Shown: in pieces, positions 47,643-57,017 of the stretch | Layout of the letters: each line of letters opens with the position of its first letter | Numbering within the stretch: position 1 is the stretch's first letter | Origin: Symbiodinium natans | Lineage: Eukaryota; Sar; Dinophyceae; Suessiales; Symbiodiniaceae | Direction: 5' to 3' | Assembly: GCA_905221605.1 (NCBI GenBank) | Contig: CAJNDS010001114.1 | Location: 709,489 to 773,488 of the forward strand | Length of the DNA stretch: 64,000 bases | Translations under genes and position numbers: made by a program | Notes under the pieces: model-generated | What the model saw: only the letters and a program-made list of their open reading frames with translations | Told to the model about the DNA's origin: nothing | Databases searched by the model: none

Positions 47643-48117
47643 TGCAGCTCCCTTTCTGCTGCAGCATTACAAAAGCAAGCAGCTGCTTCGGACAAGCCCC
47701 TGATCCCCAAGCTTATGTTCTGCACGCTGCTCCCCAAGGTTCCTGGAACAAGGGCAGGCGCAGGCACGCTGACGAGACCCAGCTGCGTGAGCCCAGGGCT
47801 CAAACTTGCGACCCCAAAAATGGGGCCGTCTCGCGGCCCCAAAAATGGGGCCACGAAATGCACCCAGCTTCCCTTATTATAATGTGTAAATACATGAAAA
47901 GGCTGGAACTGCGACCCCAAAATTGGGGCCGCCTGGCGGCCCCAATTTTGGTGTCGCTAAATCTGCATTTTTCGAGCCCCTGCGCTCCCCAGATTGCGAC
48001 GCTACAGCAACTCTGACCCACAGGCAAGCTCCTAGCGTGGAGAATTTCTTTTTTTAAGAACAACGACCCTCCACAGGCAGCTTTCTTGCGGAAGTGATCA
48101 ACATAATAGAAACGGGC
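47643..48117. other. Spacer between the two 2.1-kb copies, with palindromes
   Basis: About 475 bases holding two paired GGCCCC...GGGGCC palindromes. No gene is seen. Confidence 0.7.
47808..47957. repeat. GC-capped A/T-core palindromes
   Basis: At 47808-47855 the motif CCCCAAAAATGGGGCC occurs twice in direct orientation around GTCTCGCGG. At 47912-47956 a 22-base arm (CGACCCCAAAATTGGGGCCG..) is followed after a few bases by its near-perfect reverse complement. Confidence 0.9.
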
Positions 48118-50261
48118 ACCGGGGAGGCCACGCACAAGCGGACGTGACTTTTGCACACAAAAGCGGACCCAGAATCTGGCCTCGGAACAATTTCCTGCGC
48201 AAAGACCCGGAGCACATATGGAAAACCTACTCGGACCTACTCCTGCGGAAAAATACAGCTGGGTTAGCCCCAGCGGTCACTTCTGATTCTCCCTGTGCCA
48301 TCAGCATCCACCTCCACAACCTCACCTGGCAGCGCTGCAAAGCCGCACGACACACTGCGCCGCTTGCATCTTGCGCCGACCGCATCATGTGACAAATTCC
48401 AAAGCTTGAAGTAACGCTGAGGAAATCCATGGTGCCATGGAAGCTCATGGAAACCCTCGCTGAAGCTTCTGACATCTTTTTCCAAAGCCGCAAAGCATGA
48501 GAAAACCAATCGAAACCCCGCGGAGATTTTGCAGGAACCCTCACAAAGCTCCACTGGAAGCTTTAAAGACCTGCGCACGACCTATATAAGAAAACCCACA
48601 GAAACCCCGCGGAAACCCTCACACAGCCCTAAGAAACCCACGGAAACCCCTTCAAAGCTGTCAAAAACCATGGAAAACCCACGGTAACCTTCACAAGACA
48701 TTAGAAAAACCTTCCGAGAGCTTCAAAAACCTACGCAAAATCTAACAAAACCCACTGAAACCCCGCAAACCTTAGAAAACCCCAGGGAAACCATCTGAAA
48801 GCTTTTAAAAAACCAAGGCAAAACTTGACAAAACCCACGGACATCCGCGGAAACCCTCACAAAACTTTAGAGAAATTCAAGGAAAACCTCCGGAAAGTTC
48901 AAAAACTGCACGAAATCCCACGGAAACCCTCACGAAACCCTTGAGGAACCTACCAAAACCATCCAATAGGTTTTAACACATGCACGAAATCTAAGGAAAC
49001 CCACGGAAACCCCCAGAAACCCCGCGGAAACCCTCGCGAAACTGTAGGGAAACCCAGGGAAACCCTCCAGAAGCTTAACAAACATGAACGGAAACCCTGC
49101 GGACCAATCACCGCACGCCAATGTCAGTATTATACTACCGGTCGTCCCCTAAAGGGTGAAGGACGCAAGAGGTGTTCTTCTGCTTCTGGCGAGGACCTCT
49201 GTCAACCGGAGCGCCGAAGCTGGGGCATGCCTGCCATACGAATCAATGGTCGCTGACCGTCTAAGAAGCACTTCGCGCCTTCAGGCAGAACGTCAAGGTA
49301 CACATTGGTCTTTCACCAATCGGGTTCAGAAAAAGGAATACAGTCTATGTCTGCCTGGCTTCACCGTCCACGTCACAACTTGCTATAGAACAAGACTGAC
49401 TTCCTGCCTCAGGGTTCATGTCAAACTCAACCCAAGGACCTGACTGAAGGCATGACTGGTTTCTTGCACCCAAAGCTTTGACCCCGCGCATGGCTGTGGC
49501 TACAACCATACACTGCAGCTGGGCCACCAAGCAGCGCACGGATGAGCTTGGACACCTCCGGCCGCGCAGCGGCCGGCCGCGCCTGCGCCCCGCAACGAAT
49601 GTGAAGCCTCTCGCATCGCCAAAAATCGGCCTTGAAGACCTCGGCAACCTCTCCACTAAGTACTTCGCTGAGCGAATTTCGAAGGGCTTGCGACACCTTG
49701 GAAGCACAAACATGGACCCTACGGACTATGTCTGGGCACTTTTTTTCGGCCAACAAATCAGGCTCCGACGTGGCAGACATGGCGCCAGTACGCTAGCTGT
49801 GGCCTAGGAGCTGCTTGAGGCAAGAGAGCGCTCAGCGAGCAGCGGCTCAGATGCAATCTGTTGAAGACACATGGTCCGCAGGCGCAAAAATTAGCAAAAG
49901 TCTCTGAAAACACTGTTTCTTTTGTGCCTAGAAAACGGTAGCCTGGAAACAAAACCCTGCAATCGCGATTGAAGGGTGGCCTATTCCCAGGTCCCGTTCT
50001 TCCAGTAAAAATGCAAGACAAGAACATGTGCTTGCAAAGATTTGAGTGAGTCTTGCAGATCTCAAGGCATCTTGAAAAAACAATCCGGCACAAAATTCAG
50101 CAAAACAGGTCTACGTGCAAACAAAAGCAAAAGTACATTGCAAAAATAGCAAACAAACGCAAAACAACGCAAATCTCCGAAATCTCCTGTAAACAAGAAA
50201 CAACATTTAGGGCTGCTAAACACAAGCTAAAAGACAACCGCATGAAAGTGGCCTCCACAGT
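48118..50261. repeat. 2.1-kb direct duplication, copy 2
   Basis: Copy of 45573-47642 at an offset of about 2.5 kb. It carries a 67-base deletion near 49.10 kb, a net insertion of about 140 bases at 49.91-50.05 kb (which itself looks unrelated) and scattered single-base changes. Confidence 0.95.
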
Positions 50262-50749
50262 ACACCTGATGCGGAACAGCAGCAAAGTGCTAGCCCCAGT
50301 CACTTCTGGACCTGCTGGAAAAGGTCGAAGCAGTTTCTTACATTCCTTCTGGGCCTTTTGGCGAAGTTTCAGGACTGCTGGGCCTTCCGGAGAAGTTTAG
50401 GCAGCATTTGAGAGGCCTAATCAATCTGAGCCCTCCAAGGAAGGTGCTTCACTTGCCACAGCGCAGAAGGCGCGGGCGCCCTTCTGGCCGGGCAGTAAGA
50501 CTGCGGGCAAGGTGTCCAAAAATACCTGTTAATAGATGCGGCGTCCATTGCTTTACAGGCCCTTGCAGGTGCCCGCATGCACAGACTTAAGACTTGGTTG
50601 TAGCGCAGGCGGGCAGTTGTTCCATGCGAACGCCAGTTCAAAAAAGTCCACGTTAGCAGAGCAGTTGTGAAGACCCCAAACTTCACACTTGCCACCTGGT
50701 TGGTTGCAAACCGCACAAGCAACCAGCAACCTTCCTTGCTTTGCTTTCA

Positions 50750-51300
50750 CTCTCTCTAGGGAGGGTGTTCCAGTTCCCCCCCACAGAGCTCCTACGTGGC
50801 CTGTTTGGCATGTCGCCTCCGAATCATGCATATTCGTGGCTCGTCAATTGCGAGTCCTTGGGGCTGCTGCCAGCAGAATTGTGGGGGCTCCAGAAAGCTT
50901 GCAATTCGGTAAGTCGCTGCACTGATGCGAGCCACTGTGTCAATTGCATGCCTGCTGCTGTAAGTTCCTGCAAGTTACTGGCCTGCTGCTGTGAGCTCCT
51001 GCAAGTTACTGGCCTGCTGCTGTGAGCTCCTGCAAGTTACTGGCCTGCTGCTGTGAGTCGGCCGAATTGACAGGTGCCAGAAGCCACCGCAGAGGGCCTG
51101 CGAGCCACGGAGCGAATGGCATGCCAATTGACGACCTAGGAGTGAATTGCAAGCTTCTCGGAGCCCCCGCAATTCCGCGGCCAGTGGCCCCCAGGGCTCG
51201 CAATTGACAGGCCATGCAAATGCATAATTCTGCTGCGAGCCTCCGAATAGCCCCTGCAAGTGCACTGTGGGGGGGAACTGGAACACCCTCCCTAGAGAGA
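50750..51300. repeat. Long diverged inverted repeat
   Basis: The arm at about 50750-50910 (starting CTCTCTCTAGGGAGGGTGTT) is the diverged reverse complement of about 51130-51300. Read outward-in, both arms translate to similar peptides beginning SLGRVFQFPPT and ending ACNS. The loop holds three 31-bp direct repeats (GCAAGTTACTGGCCTGCTGC..) at about 50960-51053. Confidence 0.85.
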
Positions 51301-51336
51301 GCACATATTGCGTCGGGGTAGGGCCAGGAGGTCAGG

Positions 51337-51587
51337 ATTTATATAAATTTCTAAATGGCTCCTCAGGGCTCCAAATGCGGAAAAAAAGGGCCCTGAGGCC
51401 ATTTATTTTTTATTTTTACTTCTCTAAATGGCTCTAAATGTCTCGTTTGGCGTCCTGCTGTGCGAAAAACGCCCCAGTTCAAAGCATTTATAGCATTTAT
51501 GCTTACAAAAACTAAAACTAAATGGCCTTAGGGGCCGTTTTTTTCGTATTTTGAACCCCGAGGAGCCATTTAGAAATTTATATAAAT
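51337..51587. mobile_element. Palindromic MITE-like element, copy 1
   Basis: 251 bases with inverted ends ATTTATATAAATTTCTAAAT / its reverse complement, internal CTCTAAATGGCTCTAAATG and no coding capacity. The same element recurs at 57341-57553 inside a viral gene, which shows it is mobile. A CAGG/CTGG-rich flank is shared, but I cannot define a target duplication. Confidence 0.8.
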
Positions 51588-51647
51588 CTGGGCTGGCTCT
51601 CGGCTCCCGAGGCTCTGACAACTGGCCAGGTCATGGGCACGCCTTAC

Positions 51648-51758
51648 ATCAAACCGGGCAGCACTCGGAATCAAACCGGGCGGCACTCGGAACCAAACCG
51701 GGCAGCGCTCGGAATGAAACCGTGCGGCACTGGGGATCAAACCGGGCACGCCTGCTGC
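51648..51758 (+). repeat. 22-bp tandem repeat
   Basis: Five copies of an ATCAAACCGGGCAGCACTCG-type unit just left of the viral element. Confidence 0.9.
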
Positions 51759-51996
51759 AGCTCTGGGGCCCGTGACCGACCGGTTATCCGGCGGTAGGCT
51801 CCCAGGGCTGCGGTGGGTGGCCGCGAAGTCGAGGGGGGCGGTTATCAGTAACGGTTGGCCCCCTGACGACGCTTCGCGCGGGGCGAGGCCCTGGGAGCCG
51901 TCCAGGAAATGGGGCGGCTCCGAAACCTCACCAGCCACTACCCCAGGGGGGGCTGCGGGGAAGGAAATGCTGCCCGTTTTTCTGCAGCTCCTGCCC

Positions 51997-53571
51997 TCAC
52001 AGGACGCTGAGGAGCTCGGAGCTTGTGGCCCGAGAGCAGCCCATGTACAGATGTTTCAAGGTGAAGTGGGGCGAGTCCGTGTCGCAGAGCCAGACTCGGC
52101 CCTGCAGGGTCAGGCCCTGCACGGAGGCGTAGGTGGCGCTGCAGAGTCGAGTGTGCTTCAGCAACTCCTGGTGCTCGAAGCTTTGCCCGCTCTCCAGAGA
52201 CACGCGTTCTCCCACCTCGCTCACAGTCACAAAAACGCCCTTCCGCACCTTGCCGCCGGCACCGACGAGTCGCAGCCCCGGCCAAACTCGCATGGTCTGG
52301 GGCGCGTTGGTTCCGGTTGCCCGTGATCCGGCGTACTCCACCAGCAGCGCATTGTCAGGAGCCCTCCGGCGGTTCTCGCGCTCATTAATCTGCAGCCGCT
52401 TGGCATGGGAGATGACCAGGCACACTTCCGGTTTACTGTGACGGGGGAAGCGCTCTCGGGCCGTCCGTATCGCCTCCCGTAGTGGCACCTCCTCCGCTTC
52501 ATCTACTCGGAGCCAGGTCAAGAAGGAGAAGATGCCCTCATCGAAGCGCCAACGCTCCGACAGCTGATGACACCAGCCGCCCGCCAAGTCGTGCAGCAGT
52601 TGGCTGTCCTTCAGCTCTCGACAGACCTCCGCTCCGGCAAAGGAATCGAGCACGGCGGGGAGCTGTCGGAAGTCGCCAAGGAGCAGGAAACGCATGGAGG
52701 TGTTCATGCTCAGGCAGGCGATGTCTGCCCATAGAGGCGTGTCCAGTTGCGTCAGCTCTTCTATGACGAGCCAGGTGGCGCTGCAGTGCCCGCTGCGCAC
52801 GTTCCGGCGCACCCAGTGGTCTGCCGTCTGAGCTCCAAGGCCTACGTTTTGTACGGCGGCGTGCGTTTTGGTGATGATGTGCACCGAGTCCCCGTGCTCC
52901 CTGAGAGCTTCAACAATTTTTTTGGCCAGATGAGTCTTGCCGCAACCTGGGAAGCCTGTCAGCAGCAGGCTCTCTCCGTCGAGGCAGTGGCTGACGGGGT
53001 CCTCCACGTGGCGCCACGGCACCTTCTCCCGAATGAGCTCCGCCTCCATGCTGGGCTCCCGGTAGCAGCCTTGCAGGCCCGTCACCCCCTCGCAGCGGTA
53101 CATGGGCGTGCCGTCCCGATGTGACATCTGCAGAAGTCGCTCGATGGCGGGCCGATGTTTTTTGGGCACGTCCTGCATGACCAGGCAGTCCGTCTTCAAG
53201 CACTTCAGATAACGCCGCGGCACCTCGGCCAGAGCCTTGCGAATCCGGGCCACCGCCACGTACTCGGCTCCCATGATGTAATCGTGCACGGGGCGGTAGC
53301 TGCTGTTAGACAGCAGTTCTGTGACGAAGACGTGGTCCCAGTGCATTCGGCCCGCGGCGTCGGTGAAGGTCTGGCGCCAGCTGCACCCCTCGCCATCCAT
53401 CTGGTGATTGGAGGTCCTCATGGAATAGACGAGGTCCAGGTTCCGGGCGAAGAGCCCCACCAAGGCGTTGATGGACAGTTTGGCCATATGCTCCTCCCCT
53501 TCTGGCCAGGCAGACTCCATGGTCTCGAGGGCCTGTTCCAGCCAGCGCTGGTCCACATGCGCCGTTGCGTC
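51997..53571 (-). CDS. Viral SF1 (Pif1/RecD-like) helicase with N-terminal polymerase remnant
   Basis: The C-terminal half is an ATP-dependent DNA helicase. In the 562-codon open frame, which extends to 53685, it shows Walker A GFPGCGKTH (residues 244-252), Walker B LVIEEL (306-311), motif III LLLGDFRQLP (334-343), motif V CSATYASVQGLTLQG (from 515) and motif VI YMGCSRATS (from 547). Before it, residues 67-190 hold KLSINALVGLF and YLKCLKTDCL. These resemble motif B and motif C of a family-B-like DNA polymerase palm; that match is my inference. The polymerase N-terminus is absent: upstream of about residue 40 the frame runs into GTCTC repeats, so the true start is lost or lies elsewhere. The gene ends at the left edge of the viral element and is opposite in direction to the virion genes. 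Confidence 0.8.
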   Translation of the reverse strand, partial: DATAHVDQRWLEQALETMESAWPEGEEHMAKLSINALVGLFARNLDLVYSMRTSNHQMDGEGCSWRQTFTDAAGRMHWDHVFVTELLSNSSYRPVHDYIMGAEYVAVARIRKALAEVPRRYLKCLKTDCLVMQDVPKKHRPAIERLLQMSHRDGTPMYRCEGVTGLQGCYREPSMEAELIREKVPWRHVEDPVSHCLDGESLLLTGFPGCGKTHLAKKIVEALREHGDSVHIITKTHAAVQNVGLGAQTADHWVRRNVRSGHCSATWLVIEELTQLDTPLWADIACLSMNTSMRFLLLGDFRQLPAVLDSFAGAEVCRELKDSQLLHDLAGGWCHQLSERWRFDEGIFSFLTWLRVDEAEEVPLREAIRTARERFPRHSKPEVCLVISHAKRLQINERENRRRAPDNALLVEYAGSRATGTNAPQTMRVWPGLRLVGAGGKVRKGVFVTVSEVGERVSLESGQSFEHQELLKHTRLCSATYASVQGLTLQGRVWLCDTDSPHFTLKHLYMGCSRATSSELLSVL

Positions 53572-53574
53572 GAG

Positions 53575-54015
53575 GCTCTGAGACAACCGAGACATCTGAG
53601 ACATTGAGACGCTCCTTGCCGGTCCCACGCAGACCCCCCCGAGACAACCGAGACATCCGAGACATTGAGACGCTCTACGGCACACCGTCTCAATGTCTCA
53701 GATGTCTCACGGCCCCTCCCCTTCCCTCCCTCACACAGGTACGCCGTCTCAATGTCTCAGATGTCTCAGTGTCTCACGGCCCTCCCCCTTCCTCTCTCTC
53801 ACATAGGTACGCCGTCTCAATGTCTCAGATGTCTCAGTGTCTCACGGCCCTCCCCCTTCCTCTCTCTCACATAGGTACGCCGTCTCAATGTCTCAGATGT
53901 CTCAGTGTCTCACGGCCCCACCCCCCTCCATCTCTCGCACAGGTTCGCCGTCTCAATGTCTCAGTGTCTCACTGCTCCTCCCCTCTCTCACACAGGTACG
54001 CCTCAGATGTCTGAG
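53575..54015. repeat. GTCTCA-rich tandem array with 68-bp units
   Basis: Units begin GTACGCCGTCTCAATGTCTC at about 53739, 53807, 53875 and 53943, with shorter units at both ends. Each unit ends in a pyrimidine tract and ATAG or ACAG. Left of 53680 the same motif is inverted, making a hairpin around 53676. It separates the helicase from the next minus-strand gene. Confidence 0.9.
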
Positions 54016-54033
54016 TGTTTTACAGACGCAACC

Positions 54034-54486
54034 CTAGAAGGGGCACTGTTGGGGCAGCTGCTCTTTGAGCATAAGATCGGTCACTTCGAGCAGCAGGCCG
54101 CACTGTCCGCTCATCAGCCAGACCTGCTTCAGCTCCGCGCGCACCTTGCACTCTCGGCTGGCCAAGTCGCCCGGTTCCTCCAGGGGCTGCTGCTCCGCGT
54201 CCCAGAAGCGGACTCGGGACAGATCGACCTTCAGTTTGATGAAGCTGTTGCCCCGCGCGGATGTCTTCAAGCATGAGACGAAGCGGGCCTCCACATCTGA
54301 CGCGGTCAGGTACCGACCGAAGATCTTCGCGTCGCCGAGGCTCCGCTGCGTCAGTTGGCTCTTGACGTCCTTCTCCAGTGTCTCCAGGTCTGCCGCCGCG
54401 GCCTCGTTGGGCTCCAAGCAAAGAGGAAGCCGTCGGCCCTCCTCGCTCCCATAGGGGCTAGGGTTCGAGCCCGGGCACTTCGACAT
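54034..54486 (-). CDS. Conserved-looking viral gene, possible OB-fold/ssDNA-binding protein
   Basis: 150 codons, start ATG at 54486 (MSKCPGSNPSPYGS), stop at 54034. The body reads FGRYLTASDVEARFVSCLKT and later VDLSRVRFWDAEQQPLEEPG, then VRAELKQVWLMSGQCGLLLE. The alternating strand pattern ending in a hydrophobic LEVTDLML would suit a small OB-fold protein, and its place beside the helicase would suit a replication role. Both points are inference. An alternative upstream start exists but would run antisense through the methyltransferase. Its start codon overlaps that of the plus-strand methyltransferase frame within CATG. Confidence 0.6.
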   Translation of the reverse strand: MSKCPGSNPSPYGSEEGRRLPLCLEPNEAAAADLETLEKDVKSQLTQRSLGDAKIFGRYLTASDVEARFVSCLKTSARGNSFIKLKVDLSRVRFWDAEQQPLEEPGDLASRECKVRAELKQVWLMSGQCGLLLEVTDLMLKEQLPQQCPF

Positions 54487-54967
54487 GGTCTGGGCCTCGC
54501 CCTGCTGCACCGAGTTCAGCATCGCGCTCAAGAAGCGGCCCCGCAACCTGCAGGTCGGGGACGCCCTGGTGCTGAAGACGCTCGAGATCATCGATTACCT
54601 CAAGCCCAAGTGGTGGGCCATCGAGAACCCTAGCACCGGACGCCTGAAGACCCGCCCCTACATGCAGGGCCTCCACTGGGACAAAATCACGTACTGCAAG
54701 TACGGTTTTCGCTACAAGAAGCCCACGGCTGTGTGGCACAACCTGCCCTGGACGCCCTCACAAGGCCCCTGTCGGAAGGGTGACCGCTGCGAGGCCTTCC
54801 GAGGAACTCGTCACCCAGAGACCGCGCAGCGAGGACCGACCAAAGGACGGGAGGGGAGCAACTCGCGGGACCAACTTTACTCCATCCCGCCCGCGCTGTG
54901 CGACGAGATCGCCGCGAGCGCGACGCTTGGGTTAAATGGGCAAGGTGCGTCTGTTCAAGACGCCTGA
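54485..54967 (+). CDS. C5-type DNA methyltransferase-like protein, N-terminally truncated
   Basis: The frame opens after a stop at 54452 and reads FEPGHFDMVWASPCCTEFS, the catalytic-loop motif (usually SPPCTEFS), followed by KPKWWAIENPSTGRLKTRP with the ENP motif. A C-terminal YSIPPALCDEI segment follows. The N-terminal S-adenosylmethionine-binding part (a DLFxGxG motif) is missing, so the gene is a fragment or starts in sequence that has been replaced by the opposing gene. The change of the conserved SPPC to SPCC also hints at decay. The 3' end overlaps the ATPase start by 32 bases. Confidence 0.65.
   Translation: MVWASPCCTEFSIALKKRPRNLQVGDALVLKTLEIIDYLKPKWWAIENPSTGRLKTRPYMQGLHWDKITYCKYGFRYKKPTAVWHNLPWTPSQGPCRKGDRCEAFRGTRHPETAQRGPTKGREGSNSRDQLYSIPPALCDEIAASATLGLNGQGASVQDA
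54931..54938 (+). promoter_or_regulatory. TTAAATG motif at the ATPase start
   Basis: GTTAAATGGG: the TAAA abuts the ATG. Weakest member of the motif set found before the virion genes. Confidence 0.35.
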
Positions 54968-55886
54968 GTACTCCGTCAAGCAGCCGCCTGACCCCGTGGT
55001 CTGCAAGCCCCCTGCCAACGGGATCTTGTGCGCACCATCGGCTTCCGGGAAGACCGTGCTCCTTGTGAGCATGATTTTGGAGCAATACAGGGGATGTTTT
55101 GAGCGCATCTACATCTTCTCGCCCTCGGTAGAGGTCGATTCCGCCTGGCAGCCCGTTAAGGACTATATCCGGGACGAGTTGGGTGTGAACACGGATCGGG
55201 AACAGTGCTGGTGGGAGGACTGGGACGAGGGGGCGCTCCGGAAGATCATCGCCGACCAGAAGCGCATCACCCAGAAGAGCAAGGAGCTGGGCCTGAAAAA
55301 ACTTTACTCGGTTTTGGTGGTCCTCGATGACCACGCCGACAACCCTGCGGTGCACCGCAAGACGGGCGACGGCGTGCTGGACACGCTCTTTATTCGTGGC
55401 CGGCACTTCTGCATCAACACCTGGGTGAGCACCCAGAAGCTGCGGCTCATGAGCTCCGCCGTGCGGGTCAACGTCATGTTCTACTGCGTCTTCCGGTTGC
55501 GAAACCAACTGGAGCTGGATGCCTTGGTGGAGGAGCTGAGCGCCATGCTCCCGAAAGAAACCCTCTACGCCATGTACGAGGAGGCCACGAGGGAGCCCTA
55601 CAGCTTTTGGTTCGTTAACCTCCGCGCTCCCAAGGAAGACATGTTTTGGGTGCGCTTCGACCGGAAGTTCTTGCTACTGAGCCAGATGGCGGCCAAGTTG
55701 TTGGGGGGAGGCCCGATGTGCGAAAGTGAGCGCAGCAACATAAGGTGCTGCACCAGCACGCAAGGCATCTACGACCCCAGCCACTGGCCCCCACCAGACA
55801 GGCCCCGGCAAACCTCCGACGGCTCCAACGCCAGCGACTTCTCGGCGCGCCCCACCCGGTTTTTCAGGCGCCGTTCTAAAAAGGGC
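54936..55886 (+). CDS. A32/FtsK-HerA-like genome packaging ATPase
   Basis: This enzyme would drive viral DNA into the capsid. Walker A is APSASGKT (residues 33-40), Walker B SVLVVLDDHAD (125-135) and the sensor-like NTWVSTQKL is at 161-169. The C-terminal FDRKFLLL suits the end of the domain. The open frame does not stop there: it continues for about 60 low-complexity residues and then straight into the penton-like protein, giving one 564-codon frame to 56630. Most relatives encode these as separate proteins. A TAA in another frame lies just before the next ATG, so a frameshift in the ATPase tail is the simplest explanation. Confidence 0.85.
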
Positions 55887-55889
55887 ATG
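55877..55889 (+). promoter_or_regulatory. TAAAAAGGGC-ATG motif before the penton-like gene
   Basis: TAAAAAGGGCATG. The TAA would also stop the ATPase if read in its own frame after a one-step shift. Confidence 0.5.
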
Positions 55890-56630
55890 ACAAGTATCTA
55901 CGTGGACTCGCGCCTCCGCGCGGAGGGCACGGATAGCAGCTTCTCCTTCGACATCGGTGAGAGTGTGCACATTCAATCCGGCGCCAAACTTGCGGTGTAC
56001 AAGGTCCGCGTTGCTGACGCCTTCCTGAGCACGGACCGCGGGACGTTCTTGTACTGGGAGGACACGGTGGCCGGCACCCTGCACTACGCGGAGCTCCCGG
56101 TGGGCGCGTACACAGGCCCAAGACTCGCTGCCTGGATCAGCTCCAATTTTGCAGCGGCCACGTACACCGCGGAGACCAACGAGCTCGACGTCACCTACGA
56201 TAATGTGCGCCTGATCCTCAACGACGCCGAGCTCCGGCAGCGCTTCCCAGGCACGGCCCCCTACCCGCCGGGCACGTCGCCCAGCAAGCCCCTGTCCATC
56301 AATCACCTCCTGGGCCCCAGCTACCTCACGGGCTCCGTGCAGCGCTTTGTCTTTGTGACGATGAATCCGTTCTCAGAACTGTACCTCAGGTGCCCAACAC
56401 TGGCCAACGGGGAGACGACAGTGGGCCCGTTGGGGCACGACATCCTCTGCAAAATAGTCGTTTCGAAAGGTGTGGGCCACGTCATGGAGACCGAGACGTC
56501 AGAGGGGCACTGGGTTCAGCCCATAACCCTGCGTCACTTGCGCTTCAAGCTCACCGACTACCAGGGCAACATCGTAAACACGCGAGGCACCAGCATTTCC
56601 TTTGTGGTTTTCCTCGACACCGAACGATAA
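55887..56630 (+). CDS. Penton-like minor capsid protein
   Basis: 247 codons from ATG at 55887 to TAA. It begins MTSIYVDSRLRAEGTDSSFS and continues FDIGESVHIQSGAKLAVYKV, an N-terminal arm and beta-rich start found in penton (vertex) proteins of Polinton-like viruses, as far as I can judge by eye. Placement between the packaging ATPase and the capsid genes supports this. In this sequence it is in frame with, and uninterrupted from, the ATPase. Role assignment is moderate; the coding call is firm. Confidence 0.65.
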   Translation: MTSIYVDSRLRAEGTDSSFSFDIGESVHIQSGAKLAVYKVRVADAFLSTDRGTFLYWEDTVAGTLHYAELPVGAYTGPRLAAWISSNFAAATYTAETNELDVTYDNVRLILNDAELRQRFPGTAPYPPGTSPSKPLSINHLLGPSYLTGSVQRFVFVTMNPFSELYLRCPTLANGETTVGPLGHDILCKIVVSKGVGHVMETETSEGHWVQPITLRHLRFKLTDYQGNIVNTRGTSISFVVFLDTER

Positions 56631-56639
56631 AAAAAATCG

Positions 56640-56654
56640 GTTTAAAAGAAAATG
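56640..56654 (+). promoter_or_regulatory. TTTAAAAGAAA-ATG motif before the AT-hook gene
   Basis: TTTAAAAGAAAATGG in the 21-base gap between the penton-like and AT-hook genes. Confidence 0.5.
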
Positions 56655-57017
56655 GCTGAGGATGAACCCGCTCCTGTGGCCACCGAGCCCGCCGTGGCCG
56701 AGCCTCCCGCGCAGCCGGTGGTGGCCGAGCCTCCCGAGCCTGCCGAGCCTGCCGCGGTGGCCGAGCCGCCGACCCAGGCTCCTCAGAAAGCGCCCCAACC
56801 CAAACGGCGAGGGCGACCGCCAGGTTCGAAGAACAAGCCAAAGCCGCCCCCGACACCGGAGCCGCAGCAAGAGCCCCAGCAGGAGCGAGCACAAGAGCCC
56901 CCGCCTGAGACCCAGCAACCCGTGCGTATGACGCCCTCGGAGGCTCGCCGCGCCCGGCAGCTCTCGCGAGCCGACCGCTTCCATGAGCTCCTGCTCGCAA
57001 ACACAATGGACTTGTAA
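56652..57017 (+). CDS. AT-hook DNA-binding protein
   Basis: 121 codons. The N-terminal half is a low-complexity Pro/Glu/Ala segment, then a single AT-hook KRRGRPPGSKNKPK (residues about 56-69), then a Pro/Gln stretch and a helical end ARRARQLSRADRFHELLLAN. It probably binds AT-rich minor groove and may help condense the viral genome. The next gene starts six bases later, consistent with tight viral packing. Confidence 0.8.
   Translation: MAEDEPAPVATEPAVAEPPAQPVVAEPPEPAEPAAVAEPPTQAPQKAPQPKRRGRPPGSKNKPKPPPTPEPQQEPQQERAQEPPPETQQPVRMTPSEARRARQLSRADRFHELLLANTMDL

Noticed and set aside
53565-54276. Plus-strand open frames of 120-150 codons rich in SQCLRCLSVS
   Set aside because: They are translations of the GTCTCA tandem array and the antisense of a real minus-strand gene.
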